Assembly (NCBI GenBank): GCA_933207985.1
Contig: OW240921.1
Coordinates: forward strand, 103,304,489 to 103,368,488
Length of the DNA stretch: 64,000 nucleotides
Reading direction: 5' to 3'
Source of the DNA: Pelobates cultripes
Lineage: Eukaryota; Chordata; Amphibia; Anura; Pelobatidae
The translations under genes were made by a program, and so were the position numbers. The notes below the pieces were generated by a model, which was given only the letters and a program-made list of their open reading frames with translations, ran no database searches and was not told where the DNA came from. Of the stretch, positions 1 to 11,742 are shown in pieces (the stretch's first letter is position 1; each line of letters opens with the position of its first letter).

Positions 1-478
1 TGCCCACTCTGGCATTATCCGCCTTTAGGGTGTGCCGCAGTGCTACAAGGCTCCTCCCCCCGGTCTGCAGCAGAAGATACGGTGGAAAAGAAAGTGAATT
101 AGACGGGGGGGGGAGGGGGAAAGAGAAACCCTCTGGGCAACCTATTGGTAAAGTGTGATAGATTACTTTGAAAGCACAGTGCAGTAAAAGTGCATCAAAT
201 TAAGTAGTAATAACTCAGTGCCTGTAATGACCTTATTGTGAAAGTTATAGTGATATAAAAGTAATATAGAAACACTTTTGATGAATAAGCTTTTCTTAAA
301 GTGATATTTTGAGTGGTATTCATGAATATTAATGAATATGGATATAAATAAATCCCAATCTTAAAAAATAGAAATATAAATGTATAAAAATGTATGAAAA
401 TTAAAATAAAATATGAAAAGAGGAAAAATGAAAATTGAAAAATGAAAAATATATATTGGATGAATAGATTAATAAAAA
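1..478. other. AT-rich intergenic DNA, no gene seen
   Basis: A G-rich run lies near 104-119, followed by AT-rich DNA with short A/T tracts. Reading frames here are low-complexity Phe/Ile/Tyr strings of the kind AT-rich DNA gives by chance. Nothing recognisable. Confidence 0.6.
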
Positions 479-975
479 ATGAGAAAAAGAAATACAACCA
501 ATAAGGTTGATAAAATAATAACTAATGATACCATCTCCCTTCTCCCAGAACAGATAGGGAAAGCATTTAATGAGTATTATGCCAACTTATATAGTCTTTC
601 AGTAACTACTCCTTCAGAAATAATAAAAAAATATATTAAATCAGCAAAGTTGAATAAAATAACAGAAACACAAGTAAATAACCTAACTAAAGAGATCACG
701 GAAGAAGAGATCAATATAACAATAGATAGATTAGAAACTCATAAAACGCCAGGTCGGACAGTTTTGGAAATAAATTCTACAAAACATTGAAACTTAATTT
801 GATAGGCCACCTAAAAAATACTTTTAATACTGCAGTTAAAAAGGGCAGATTCCCAGACGAAATGCTTAAAGCAAACATTCTACCTATATTGAAACCAGGG
901 AAAGCTCCAACTAAAGTTCAGAGCTATCGCCCAATATCACTAATAAATGTAGATATTAACCTCAAGAGTATCTTC
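479..975 (+). pseudogene. L1-type LINE ORF2 fragment (pre-RT and start of RT)
   Basis: Two adjacent frames (479-787 and 787-975) together resemble the segment of L1-type ORF2 between the endonuclease and the reverse transcriptase. The first holds a pattern like IGKAFNEYYANLY and ends at a KTPG-type motif. The second holds LPILKPGKAPTKVQSYRPIS, the conserved start of the RT domain. The two parts are in different frames and separated by a stop, and the match ends near 975, so this is a 5'- and 3'-truncated dead copy. In a complete element ORF2 nicks DNA and reverse transcribes the element's own RNA. The clade (L1 or Tx1) is inferred from motif style only; Jockey-type LINEs have a different pattern here. 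Confidence 0.75.
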
Positions 976-3178
976 CCAGGGGTAGTGGCATCCCCATTCA
1001 AATTGGCACAATACCTATATACCTAGAGCCAGGACCCACAGGCTCAGGACCAGGTGAGCACACCACTTATTTCTAATAATACCGTGTTCTTATAAACACC
1101 ATCTACACATTGGTCTGCTTCTCCTATTTTTATCTTTGGGAAATACCCCACATCGAAGGAGACGGGCGGTGCTACCCCAAAAAAAGCACACAAGCCAAAA
1201 TACGGAGCCAGTGTTTCTATATACAGGCTCCCTAAAATGTGAGTGTTCCATTTATCAGGACATCACCATTATAATTTTATTTCATTTTAAAACCGTCTGC
1301 ACTATATTGTATCTTTTATATTTCTCTTTTGGCATGCACTTTGTATTCTACTATTGAATGAGAAACCATTTGGTAAGCTATATGTACTAAAAGCGCTCCA
1401 CTTACTGGTATAAGTCTTTCACCACTTACACCGCACTAATAATTCCAATTTTGTTTTGTGGAATAGAGGATACTTCCACATAAGTGTATTGAGCAGCTTG
1501 GAGATCACTGTTAAAAATACTCTGTATACACATTCCTGTGTAAAAGGAGGTATTCTTTGATTGGTATTCACCGAGTATATAGTTGTTTATTCTAAGGTTA
1601 CTATAGATTTGGTATCTGACTATTTGTAGCAGGTATCATCGTAGTAATTTTGCAGGCATGAAACAAGCTAGGTACAAGATTAGGCAGCGATATTCGCCAA
1701 ATTAAGACGCAGATAGTGAGGCATGAAGCAAGTCGCTCTTAGTTACGTGTGTTTATGAAGGTTGCAGTGCGCTAGGTCTGTAGCTATAGTTCACTTTAAT
1801 TTATAAGGCTGAGGTCTGGGAAATTTTAAGATCTAATGGCAATGCGAGCGCTATGGAGGTACGCATTCGTTTGAAGAGTATATATCTAAGTTTCGGGCAG
1901 CATTTTTTAACTATGCGCCTTTCAATTGATTATTCAGTTATATGTTGCACATAAACAAATTAAATTAACTACGAACAAATTAAACATAAATGGTTGCTGA
2001 CTGCGCTGCCTTGGGTTACTACCGGTTAGTGGATGTCTAAACACCTGTGTCTGCTAGAAAGGCTGGGCAGTATGTCATAATAGGATATACAAGTTTGAAA
2101 TCATATTTACGCTATACCACATACATGTTGGTTTAAAGCTGCTGCATCCGGATTACTGAAACCAGTGTAGTAAAAAGTGGTGATGTCTCTGGGAATGGGT
2201 CTCTTGTAAGTTGCAGGCAGTCAATATAGAGCATACCATACTCTTGAGAGGCCGGAGATAGGTAAGGGTGTCCTAGAGTAATCGAGTCGCTGTGTTGTTT
2301 ATCTGTGTTGGATCCTCTAGAGACCTCAGTGCTCAAGAAAATAGTAAAACTGCAGCAAACTATATTTTGGGGTCAATGTTAGCAGTATAAGTCCTGAAGT
2401 GGGCTTGTTTTTTTCCCCTTTCGCCCCATATATGCTCAGGGTGAGTTCTGTTGGTCCAGGTGTAAGGGGGGGGGAGGGGTTATTTAATGTCTTTTTAACT
2501 TCGTTTAGGGCACGGAGCTAGTCTCTCTTGCGACCGTTCTCTTTTGCGTTCAGGCTCCACCCCCCAGAAACATCAACATTTTATGTGGCCAGAAACATGG
2601 ACTGTATCTATGCATGAAAACTACTATGTTATGATGTAATGGTTTTTATACATAACCTGTTCCTCCTGGGCCAAACAAGTAAAAATTGCTAGGGTTAAGC
2701 TGTGCAGTTTATCAGTGGTTTGCTTATGATTCAGATAGTTTTATTTGATTATAGATTTTGTAGGGACTCTGACTGCTTGGATTTAAATAGATTTAAAATT
2801 AACTGGCTTTTGTTTTATTTTGTTTTTAGAGTTCAAAATTGTAAATATTTATGATTAGTTTGTATTTGGCTGTATTGTAAAATGCCACAAACAATATTTG
2901 CTTATTTTGAATTTCCCCAAAAAGTAAAAAAAAAAATAGTCTGTAGTCCATAACTAAGAAGCAGAATAATTGCACCAGTGGCCTCTTATCAGATAGGGTT
3001 AGCCCCTCAATACTCTTAAGAGGCCTAATATCCTCTTGTGTAGGATGAAACTGTGACGTGATCTTCCTTTAGGATATTAACATGTCTAGCTTGGAGGAAA
3101 GACGAGAAAAGGGGGATGATATAAACATTTAAATACATAAAGGAAAGCAACACATAAAAGGAGGAGAGTAAATATAAA
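976..3178. other. Unclassified intergenic DNA
   Basis: No coherent protein frame. The stretch 1020-1360 (a gagccaggac motif, then mixed-composition sequence) and 1640-2330 look like old repeat sequence, but I cannot name a family. A G-run lies near 2466-2478 and an A-run near 2928-2937. Small frames at 1136 and 2133 lack domain-like sequence and were not called. Confidence 0.5.
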
Positions 3179-3553
3179 ACTAGAAAAGCTACAATTTCTG
3201 GGGAAATTGTGTGAAGTGTTCTTGCCTCCACCAGTAGGCTACAACTGGAGTGGGCGGAGTAACTGGGACAAATTGAGCCACAAGAACGACGATATTCCGT
3301 GAACCATTCGGCGAAACGTTCCACAAAGTAATAGCAATCCGATCGGGAACAATCTGCACGTTTTGGTAAATTTTTGTCTATGTAGTGTAAAAACTGTGGG
3401 AGGAGTTAGGGTGGGAAATTTGGCTATAATAAGAATAATAATATATATGTGAGATAACAATAAGTGGTCTTGCTATGCAAGAACACTTAATAGGAATAAT
3501 AATATATATGTGAGATAACAATAAGTGGTCTTGCTATGCAAGAACACTTAATA
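3179..3553 (-). repeat. Short TIR repeat, copy 1 (partner at 39371-40264)
   Basis: The segment is the reverse complement of both ends of the repeat at 39371-40264. It starts with actagaaaagctacaatttc, followed by aagtgttcttgcctccacc. It ends with gctatgcaagaacacttaat. Inward-facing AGTGTTCTTGC / GCAAGAACACT ends form an 11-bp inverted repeat, typical of a non-autonomous DNA transposon. Most of the central part present in copy 2 is missing, so this is the shorter, internally deleted form. The superfamily is unknown to me. The peptide-like similarity of frames in the two copies only reflects their DNA homology. Confidence 0.6.
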
Positions 3554-3555
3554 AA
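3434..3555. repeat. 61-bp tandem duplication at the end of TIR repeat copy 1
   Basis: A unit starting aataataatatatatgtgag and ending in caagaacacttaatagg occurs twice head to tail, at 3434-3494 and from 3495. The two copies look identical, so the duplication is recent. It doubles the terminal inverted repeat end of this element. Confidence 0.85.
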
Positions 3556-4223
3556 AAAAAACTACAACAACAAGAGGGCATAGTTTTAAATTAGAGGGAG
3601 AAATGTTTAAAAATAATATCAGGAAGTAATAATTTACTGAGAGGATAATGAATGCATGGGATAGCATTTATTAAGGAAGTTGAATATTTTTTAAGGTTTT
3701 ACTAAAATTGTGTGTTTTTTTTAATTTCTTTAATTTAAGAGAGCAATATTTTTTCCTTTGGAAAATGTGATCCTTGGTTCTAAGCCAGTAATTGTGTAAT
3801 GCTTTTCTGTAATACATTTTGCTCATTCAGAATAATATTATTAGGACATTAATTAACATATTGTTTTAGCTCTTATTGTACAAAGTCTTTAGAAATCAAA
3901 CTAATACTAATCCTTAAATTACTTAGCCATATACAAATCTTTCTAATTCAGCTGGCAGGTCAATTATGATAGCTAATAATGGAGTCAGGCTTTATAAACT
4001 GTCTAACGACAACCTCTCTTTCCATTACTGTGAGTGGTTTTATGAAACAAGAGTTTACTAAACTTTGCCTGGTTTGCAAATGCATAGATTTTTTTTTTTT
4101 TTTACCATGACTAGGAGCTAATGATAAGATTTTCATATCAGCAACTCAGTTTGGCAGTCATTACTATTTTATTCCACAATCATACTTAACCAAATTACAA
4201 TGGATATTTAGTCCAGGATAGCT
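3556..4223. other. AT-rich intergenic DNA
   Basis: No gene or clear repeat. A T-run lies at about 4088-4103. The part 3950-4080 is single-copy-looking, with several ATTA-type motifs. Confidence 0.5.
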
Positions 4224-4480
4224 TAAAGGAGCACTCCAAACATCATATGCATTACAGATAGTGTAGTGGTTATGGTACCAGCAGAGCTTTGATGCTGCCC
4301 CAGTGTAAGTAGCCAAACTGTCCTAGTATGGCAACTCAACTGACGCTCTCAGACAAGTCCTGAACCTAATGAGATCTAGCTATGTTGCCAAACCATAATA
4401 AAATGATTTGAGTACTTACCACAGGATGGTGCCAGATCACTCATGGCACCATAACCACTATATCAGGCTTTTAACATATG
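4224..4480 (+). mobile_element. T2-like MITE, right end degraded
   Basis: It begins TTAAAGGAGCACTCCAAACA, matching the TTAAAGGRR terminal motif of T2/Kolobok MITEs in Xenopus. Just inside lies gtagtggttatggtacca. The inverse, tggcaccataaccacta, occurs near 4443-4462 and forms the subterminal inverted repeat. The terminal AGG at the right is not preserved. The same subterminal block appears in reverse near 60625-60655. Confidence 0.6.
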
Positions 4481-4893
4481 TTTTATGACACATACTTGTT
4501 GATCACCCATACCAAAGGTATCTTTACCGTTTGTCAAATTGGATCTTCCATTGCTTCTTCAAAAAAAAATGTGTAATGAAATCTGATTTGGCTCTTGTTT
4601 TATACAATAAACTCATGTAGAGATAATAGTTAGCAAATACAGTGAGGGAAAAAAGTATTTGATCCCCTAATGACTTTGAACGTTTGTCCACTGACCAAGA
4701 AAAGATCAGTCTATAATTTTAATGGTAGGTGTATTTTAAACAGTGAGAGACAGAATAACAAAACAAAAAATTCCAGAAAAACACATTTTAACAAAGTTAT
4801 AAATTGATTTGGATGTCAATGAGTGAAATAAGTATTTGATACACTATCAATCAGGAAGATTTCTGGCTCCCATGTGTCTTTTATACAGGTATG

Positions 4894-4942
4894 AGCTGAG
4901 ATTAGGAGCGCTCTCTTAAAGAGAGCGCTCCTAATCTCAGCT
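4894..4942. repeat. 49-bp perfect hairpin upstream of the Tc1 transposase
   Basis: Arms of 23 bp at 4894-4916 and 4920-4942 (agctgagattaggagcgctc and its inverse) are separated by three bases. Flanking gtgtcttttatacaggt at 4875-4891 also pairs with acctgtataaaagacac near 4953-4971, extending the foldback. It lies in the 5' leader, 67 bp before the transposase ATG. It may be a leftover of an insertion or a regulatory structure of this Tc1 family. Confidence 0.85.
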
Positions 4943-5008
4943 TGTTACCTGTACCTGTATAAAAGACACCTGTCCACAGAAACAATCAATTATTCCAAAC
5001 TCTCCACC

Positions 5009-5980
5009 ATGGCCAAGACCAAAGAGCTGTCCATGGATGTCAGGGACAAGATTGTAGACCTACAAAAGGCTGGAATGGGCTATAAGACCATCACCAAGCA
5101 GCTTGGTGAGAAGGTGACAACAGTAGGTGGGACTATTTACAAATGGAAGAAACACAACTTAACTGTCAGTCTCCCTCAGTCTGGTGCTCCATGCAAGATC
5201 TCACCTCATGGAGTTTCAATGATCATGAGAACGGTGAGAAATCAACCCAGGACTATACTGAAGGATCTTGTTAATGATCTCAAGGCATCCGGGACCATAG
5301 TCACCAAGAAAACAATTGGTAACACACTATGCTGAAATCTTCACTGAAATCCTGCAGTGCCCGCAAGAAAGCACATGTACAGGCCCATCTGAAGTTTGCC
5401 AATGAACATCTGAATGATTCAGAGGAGAACTGAGTGAAAGTGTTGTGGTCAGATGAGACCAAAAATGAGCTAAACGTGTCATGTTTGGAGGAGGAGGAAT
5501 GCTGCCTATGACCCCAAGAACATAATCCCCACTGTCATACATGGAGGTGGAAATATTATGCTCTGGGGGTGTTTGTCTGCTAAGGGGACAGGACAACTGC
5601 ACCACATCAAAGGAATGATGGAAGGGGCCATGTACTGTCAAATCTTGGGTGAGAACATCCTTCCCTCAGCCAGGGCATTGAAAATGGGTCATGGATGGGC
5701 ATTACAGCATGACAATAACCCAAAACACACAGCCAAGGCAACTAAGGAGTGGCGCAAAAAGTAGCACATTAAGGTCCTGGAGTGGCCTAGCCAGTCTCCA
5801 GACCTTAATCCCATTGAAAATCTGTGGAGCGAGCTGAAGGTTTGAGTTGCCAAATATCAGCCTCGAAACCTTAATGACTTGGAGAGGATCTGCAAAGAGT
5901 TGTGTGCACACCTGGTGGCCAACTACAAGAAACGTCTGACCTCTGTGATTGCCAACAAGGGTTTTGCCACCAAGTACTAA
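5009..5980 (+). pseudogene. Tc1-like transposase, broken
   Basis: Tc1 transposases bind the terminal repeats and cut and paste the element. The ATG at 5009 opens a 108-residue frame carrying the paired-like DNA-binding region ([20 protein letters not shown]; helix-turn-helix around [20 protein letters not shown]). After it the frame shifts near 5330. Catalytic parts remain readable: WSDET with the first Asp at 5452, HDNNPKHT with the second Asp at 5711, and SPDLNPIENLW with Glu at 5816. The last two lie in one frame with 34 residues between them, the DD34E spacing of Tc1. Inactivating changes include the frameshift, a TGA at 5431, sequence loss after 5460, and a TAG at 5762. The expected C-terminus ends at the TAA at 5978-5980. 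Typical length is about 340 residues. Confidence 0.9.
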
Positions 5981-6175
5981 GTGAAACACGTATTTCACTC
6001 ATTGACATGCAAATCAATTTATAACTTTTTTGACATGCGTTTTTCTGGATTTTTTGTTATTCTGTCTCTCACTGTTAAAATACAGTGACCATTAAACTGA
6101 TAGACTGATCATTTCTTTGTCAGTGGGCAAATGTTCAAAATCAGCAGGGGATCAAATCCTCTTTTTCCCTCACTG

Positions 6176-8650
6176 TATCTTGTTAGAGAAGAGTGCAACA
6201 CTAACTTAACTTAGTCATTGCCTGCTGGGCATGTGGTGAGTAAAACTATTTACCACACAGCACTGTTGTCAGTTTTGTCCTTTAGGGAAGTATATTTCAT
6301 TGGTAGAATCAAGATTGTCGGTGAAACACGGTTAAAAAAAAAACAGAAGTCCATTTTAATTGTACTAACTTGCAACAATTTTTAAAATAGACTAACCCAT
6401 TCTCAGTTACTTCAAAAGATCATTAAAAACTAAAGTTAGGAAAAGCATATCAATTAAACTGTTAATAGCTTTCCCTCCCCATACCTTGGAAACCCAACCT
6501 GCTTCTTCTTCTGAAACTGTGTCATCAGAAAAACTAACCCTTCATTGTAAAATATTCCAGTAACCTACTTTTTCCTGTACATGAAATACATCCTTCCTTT
6601 ACCTCGTGTGTCATTTTACCATACTCCTTCTAGAATATAAGCTTGTTTTAGCAGGGTCATGACTACACTATATTACTGTGCGTCCAGTCTGTCTTGTTGC
6701 AAATCCATGTCTCTTAGTCCAACTATTGTACAACGCTATGGAATTTGTTGATGCTTTATAAATAGTAACAATAAAAGATGATACCATAAATAGAGCTGCC
6801 ATGCTGTAGAAATGTGATCCAATATGTGACATGTCCAATGGAAATAGTGGCTCTCAACATCCTGACACTTAAACTGAAGTACGTACACTTAAACTGAAGA
6901 CTACTACATCTTCCTCAGGAAGTAAATCCATAAATAACATCATCACACCTTAAAGGAGAAAAGTAGGTCAGTAGTCACTAAATGGTATGGGCCCAATGCA
7001 AACATTGTTGCTTGGAGCTGTGTATGTGAGTCTGCAGGGTAAACATTGTTCAACTTCCTCTGGGCCTTTGAAAAAGAAGCTTTTACATTCAATCTAGTTC
7101 TGACCTGCTAAAATAGAATCTCTTTTTTGTCCACTGAGGGCAAAAAAAAAAAAAAGACTTACAGAGTAAGTATCCAGGTTGATCAATACATATATCAAAG
7201 TTTTGTTCACTGTCCTTTTTTGCTGGGAGAAGGAGGAACAATAATGATGATATGACTCAATTTAGGAAATTACGTTTTCTGTGTAATTTTCGTATGAATT
7301 CTTGATACACATATCCTTGAGATAAAAAAGTCATTCTTTAATGACATTAAAGACTTAGATGCTCATTGTGTTTAGATTAAAATAAAGTACAAGTGCATGC
7401 AATAAAGTGACATATTGTGGATTATGTATAATGAACGATTCTGGTTGAAAGTTATAAAAAAAGGATACATGTTAGGAACAGTCCATTAGTTCTTAGTTTT
7501 CCATATATGCATACCTCTTTACTCAAATATTTTTTATTCTTTATTTTTTGCTGTGCAAAAGATTAACAAACATGAGACAGGTATGCCACAACGAGACAGG
7601 TATGCTTTCATCATACACATCATAAACAGTGGTATGGCATGATATAACTGCACATTTTCATTATATTAAACATGCTCTAACAGTATATTCAGTTGATAGG
7701 TAATCAGGAGCAAAAGGGGCATCACGCTATGTCAACTGACAGTCTGGTGAGTCATAGGAAAAATAAATAATTTGAAATTACAAGAATAATCAATGCTGGA
7801 TAGAGTATTAACAGGAGCCATCTCCACTGCACTCTGCCAGTAGCTTGAGACAGTCACAAGAGCCAATGGAGTTCAACCAACACCCAACCCGTATGGACCC
7901 GAGCGTGGGTCTTGCGAGTCCTCAGAGATCCAAGTCAGTTCAAAGTCCAACAGGCCTTGTCCAAACCATTTCTCTGCCCCATCATACTCAAATGTTTTGT
8001 ATAAAACCCCAGTATGCTGTACGGAAATATAGTTATCCTCTACATCTATCACCTAATGAAATATTTATCAGTTTTAAACTTAAAACTACTTATTTTTAAA
8101 ACATATGTATACACATTTACAATAAATTTATCAATATATAGAATTTAATGTTAAAACCTGCAAAATGGCATGGTATTCCACATCTCTACTTTTTCTTCTA
8201 AGCTATAATTATAAATAAAAAGGGTATTTTGGTACCATGTCTTTTTTGCCGAATCCTTCAGTACTGAGAGATTTATGTTTGTGAAGATTTAATGACAGCT
8301 CTTATCGGAAGCAAAATCATCACAGACAAAAGAAAGAACAAAAATAAGACAAATGTGCAGTATCAGGATTATACCTTCAATGAATTAAAACATCAATACC
8401 TTAGAGAAAATATTTTGTATTTTAACAGACAGATGCTTAAAGAAATGACAGTTCCAAGGATAGATGATTACAAGCTTGTTCTAAATATCTACTCTTTTTA
8501 CATTTAACAATATGATAAGTTATGCATTTACTGTCTTACAAGCTGTCATGACAGGTTCATTTTAACTTTCAATTTTGTAACTATTTGGTTTAATTGAACT
8601 GTGACCAAGCTTTAAATGATCTCGGAGCTTCAAAGCTCATTTGTCAATGT
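6176..8650. other. Intergenic DNA with old repeat fragments
   Basis: No gene is supported. The segment 6620-6775 resembles the tail of a frog SINE or MIR-like repeat (aagcttgttttagcagggtc, then tgctttataaatagtaacaa). The segment 7545-7790 looks like repeat DNA (gagacaggtatgc occurs twice near 7573-7605) but I cannot name it. A-runs lie at 7142-7155 and 6331-6340. The frames at 7845-8099 and 8292-8507 have no domain-like sequence. Confidence 0.5.
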
Positions 8651-8870
8651 TAAAGGGACACTATAGGCATTCAGACCACTTCAGCTAATTGAAGCAGTTT
8701 GGGTACACTGTTCCTATTGCACTTGGTGCTGCAGCACCAAGTCTGCTTCCAGTGGCTATCTACCAGACAACCACTAGAGGTGCTTCCTGGATGTTAATGC
8801 ACTTTTGGTCAGGTAACTGACACTGGACGTCCTCACGCTCTGCATGAGGACATCCAGTGACAGCTATTTA
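8651..8870 (+). mobile_element. T2-like MITE fragment
   Basis: It begins TTAAAGGGACACTATAGGCA, the T2-like terminal motif, followed by a subterminal block (ttcagaccacttcagctaat) shared with the MITEs at 10033, 48369 and 56405. An internal part (tggctatctaccagacaacc, cactagaggtgcttcctgga) resembles 48250-48290. There is no matching right end, so it is truncated. Confidence 0.65.
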
Positions 8871-9276
8871 CCCACACAAATAAAGTTTATCCAATAATGA
8901 ATGAAAGTATATATTTTCATTCCTCAGGAGTACTTTATGTATTTTCTCATTGGTTTTTCGTGTTAGAATTATACCATGGCAGCATATACAGTTTGGGGAG
9001 ATCATATTACATGTAAGGTTAATATCTGCTCTGTTAATTTTGATCATATGAACTCTATAAGGGCTATTTACTAAAGTGAAAATTGAAAGTGAATTCAAGT
9101 TGAATTTCAAATTTAAAGCCCTATTAGCATCTGACTTAGAGAATGTTTAAAGTTCTGCTATTTGTACCTTAGATTTGAAATTCACTTTGAAGTGAATATG
9201 TGAATGAGAAACCCTGTATGTCAAAATGGATGGTAAATAAAAACTATTTTAAATTTTATTGAACGCACAAGCTTCC
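8871..9276. other. AT-rich DNA, possible decayed foldback
   Basis: The segment 9056-9215 contains loosely inverted blocks (gtgaattcaagttgaatttc versus gaaattcactttgaagtgaa), suggesting an old MITE. No gene. Confidence 0.4.
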
Positions 9277-9354
9277 TTAACCCCTTAAGGACCAAACTTC
9301 TGGAATAAAAGGGAATCATGACATGTCACACGTCATGTGTCCTTAAGGGGTTAA
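9277..9354. mobile_element. 78-bp TTAA MITE, uninterrupted copy
   Basis: It runs from TTAACCCCTTAAGGACCAAA to GTGTCCTTAAGGGGTTAA. The ends are inverted repeats (TTAACCCCTTAAGGAC) and the middle contains gacatgtcacacgtcatgtg, itself partly palindromic. Other copies lie at 9963-10516 (interrupted) and 49157-49237 (reverse). The ends match the CCCCTT-type termini of the 2.1-kb element at 29645-31752 and of the piggyBac element at 55886-60028, so it may be a minimal piggyBac-like derivative (inference). Confidence 0.8.
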
Positions 9355-9962
9355 GTCAAGATTGATTAAACCAAATAGTGTATGCTGCTCTGTAAAATAG
9401 ATGTATAAAATGCAGGCATATGAAGTATGTTTGTGTATTTGTTGAAATTCCCTGTGACTGCAAGCAGTGTATGATAGCCACTAAACTTCAGCATATAAAA
9501 AAAATATAAACACATCAATAGATATAATTATTTAATTAAATAAAACAATAATTATATAAGTTTTAACTTTATCACATTATGAGATATTTGAAAATATGAA
9601 AATAAGCAAGTAAAAGAACTAAATGTGTTCTCTAGTACAAATTAAAGTCTACACCAAAAAAAGAACAAAAATAAAATGTAGCTGTAAATATAACACAAAA
9701 CATACATAGCAGTAGAAACCAATACATCCTATAAAAATCAACACAGAATTAGATTGTAATAGAAACCTACTGATAGATTTAGATCACCTTCCTGCTTCTA
9801 CGTTTGCAACTGGCCAGAATGTTTGTCACATTTATGAGATTATTTAATGATTAGAAAGCAATGTTAAACTGAAAATTTGCTAAAATATTTGTAACATATA
9901 TTCCCAGCTGGAAGTATTTGGTCTACATGAGAGAATGTATATAATCCACCTCACATATACAT
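9355..9962. other. AT-rich intergenic DNA
   Basis: No gene or classified repeat seen. Confidence 0.5.
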
Positions 9963-10516
9963 TTAACCCCTTAAGGACCAAACTTCTGGAATAAAAGGGA
10001 ATCATGACATGTCACACGTCATGTGTCCTTAAAGGCCCACTATAGTGCCAGGAAAACATACTCGTTTTCCTAGCACTATAGTGCCCTGAGGGTGCCCCCA
10101 CCCTCAGGGACCCCCACCCGCCCGGCACTGGAAAGGGGAAAAGGTTAAAAACTTACCTTTTTCCAGCGCTGGGCGGGGAGCTCTCCTCCTTCTGGGCTGA
10201 ATGCGCACGCGCGGCAAGAGCTGCGCGCGCATTCAGCCCGTCGCATAGGAAAGCATTTACAATGCTTTCCTATGGACGCTTGCGTGCTCTTACTGTGAAA
10301 ATCACAGTGAGAAGCATGCAAGCGCCTCTAGTGGCTGTCAATGAGACAGCCACTAGAGGATTAGGGGGAAGGCTTAACCCATTCATAAACATAGCAGTTT
10401 CTCTGAAACTGCTATGTTTATAAAAAAATGGGTTAACCATAGAAGGACCTGGCACCCAGACCACTTCATTAAGCTGAAGTGGTCTGGGTGCCTAGAGTGA
10501 TCCTTTAAGGGGTTAA
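9963..10516. mobile_element. 78-bp TTAA MITE, copy split by an insertion
   Basis: The left part 9963-10032 and right part 10505-10516 together equal the uninterrupted copy at 9277-9354. Its right-hand TTAA, just inside the terminal repeat, has received the MITE at 10033-10504. The TTAA is now present on both sides of the insert. Confidence 0.85.
10033..10504. mobile_element. T2-like MITE, 472 bp, inserted at TTAA
   Basis: It begins AGGCCCACTATAGTGCCAGG and ends CTAGAGTGATCCT, with TTAA at 10029-10032 and 10505-10508. The ends form imperfect inverted repeats (AGGNYCACTMTAG). Each end carries its own hairpin: gtgccaggaaaac with gttttcctagcac at the left, and ggcacccagaccacttca with tgaagtggtctgggtgcc at the right. 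The middle is GC-rich (10090-10240), unlike the AT-rich surroundings. No coding capacity. The same family occurs in reverse at 56405-56639 and 48369-48845. Confidence 0.88.
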
Positions 10517-11669
10517 GAAAGAACACCTTTAAGATACAGGTAATAATATCAGAACAGAAACTGTTGGAAAGCGAAAAACAATTAGGCAAGACACAGTTCA
10601 ATATTTTTTTCAATTATTGTGATAAAAATATCAATAAGTCTCTAGAGCAAAAATGAGAGCACATCTGAAAGCAATATGAATTCTATAACTTCCTAAATAA
10701 TTAAGACATGACAATTTAGCATTTGTGCACTAATTGATAAATACTAAAAACAAATTGAATGTACAAATAGTATCTTTGTGATGGGAATGTTGACTGGAGC
10801 ACTTGGCCGTTTTATAACACTGTTTATTTGGAAAACAAAAGAGTTGCATTAAGTTCTGTAGAAATCAGATAGGTCAGAAAAAATGATGGGCAGTGGTTTA
10901 CTATACCACAATTCCCATACCGGAATTTTCGATGAATCATTTATCGACCAATAGAAATCTGTGCCTTCATTACTTGTTTTTACTTTGTTTTTTGTCACAT
11001 CAGGGAATATCTGGCTTATTTAATAGCAGCAGCAGCTCTGTTGTGCCTTGCTAATACCAATTAATAGACGTTTTATATCAGAGTAAGGTCTCTACAGATT
11101 AGGTTGTTATGATGAACTTAAAGATCATTTGTCTTAATAGGGAAAATTAACTATTTATATGTGCAAGAAAATGTTCCCCAAAATGTATTATAAACTCTAT
11201 TTTATATAGCTTGACATAGTGATTATCTCTTAATTATAATGTCAACACAGTTTTCCCTTTTTACTCTGGTTTAGGAGAATGTCTTAAGGTACAAATTTTA
11301 TTATAACTCTACTAATTTCACCAACCTTGAATAGATTACATGCTGAGCTGACACTTTCAAACTGCAATCCTAAGGAATTTACATAGCCACATATCAGCTG
11401 TAAACGTATAATGTACAGTAACTAACAAGGATTAATTAGAAAGTTAAGAAATATCAACTAAGGATTTTTTTTTTTTTTTTTTTTTTTTAATGTTAAGGTT
11501 ATTTTATTGTAATAAAATGTTATGGTAAAATAAATAATGTATTAATGTCCTTAGCAGGAAAACAGTTGCATTTTGTTTACAATGTAATCGGAGGTTAAAA
11601 GTTTACTATGCTAAAAACATTTAGCTATTAGCATCTGTGAGAATAGTGCCCTTTCTGTCCTGTATCCAG
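10517..11669. other. AT-rich intergenic DNA
   Basis: No gene seen. A T-run of about 24 bases lies near 11465-11488. Confidence 0.5.
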
Positions 11670-11742
11670 AGACCTGACCTGACCTGACCTGTCCTGTCCT
11701 GTCCTGTCCTGTCCTGTCCTGTCCTGTCCTGTCCTGTCCTGC
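11670..11742. repeat. Pentanucleotide microsatellite (CCTGA/CCTGT)n
   Basis: Four or so CCTGA units are followed by a run of TCCTG units, an abrupt switch of one base in the repeat. The short minus-strand frame through it is a by-product (a Thr-Gly-Gln-Asp-Arg repeat). Confidence 0.95.

Larger units (their letters stand above)
4640..6175 (+). mobile_element. Complete Tc1-like DNA transposon (inactive)
   Basis: The 1536-bp element is flanked by TA at 4638-4639 and 6176-6177, the Tc1/mariner target duplication. Its left end reads cagtgagggaaaaaagtatt; the right end is the near-perfect reverse complement. The inverted repeat is long: sequence just inside the left end (ccactgaccaagaaaagatc) has its inverse before the right end. 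One transposase frame starts at 5009. The terminal sequence resembles the Passport-type Tc1 family shared by fish and frogs; that identification is from memory of the family, not a search. Confidence 0.92.

Noticed and set aside
7845..8099. 84-residue frame
   Set aside because: No motif or context; typical chance frame in repeat-derived sequence.
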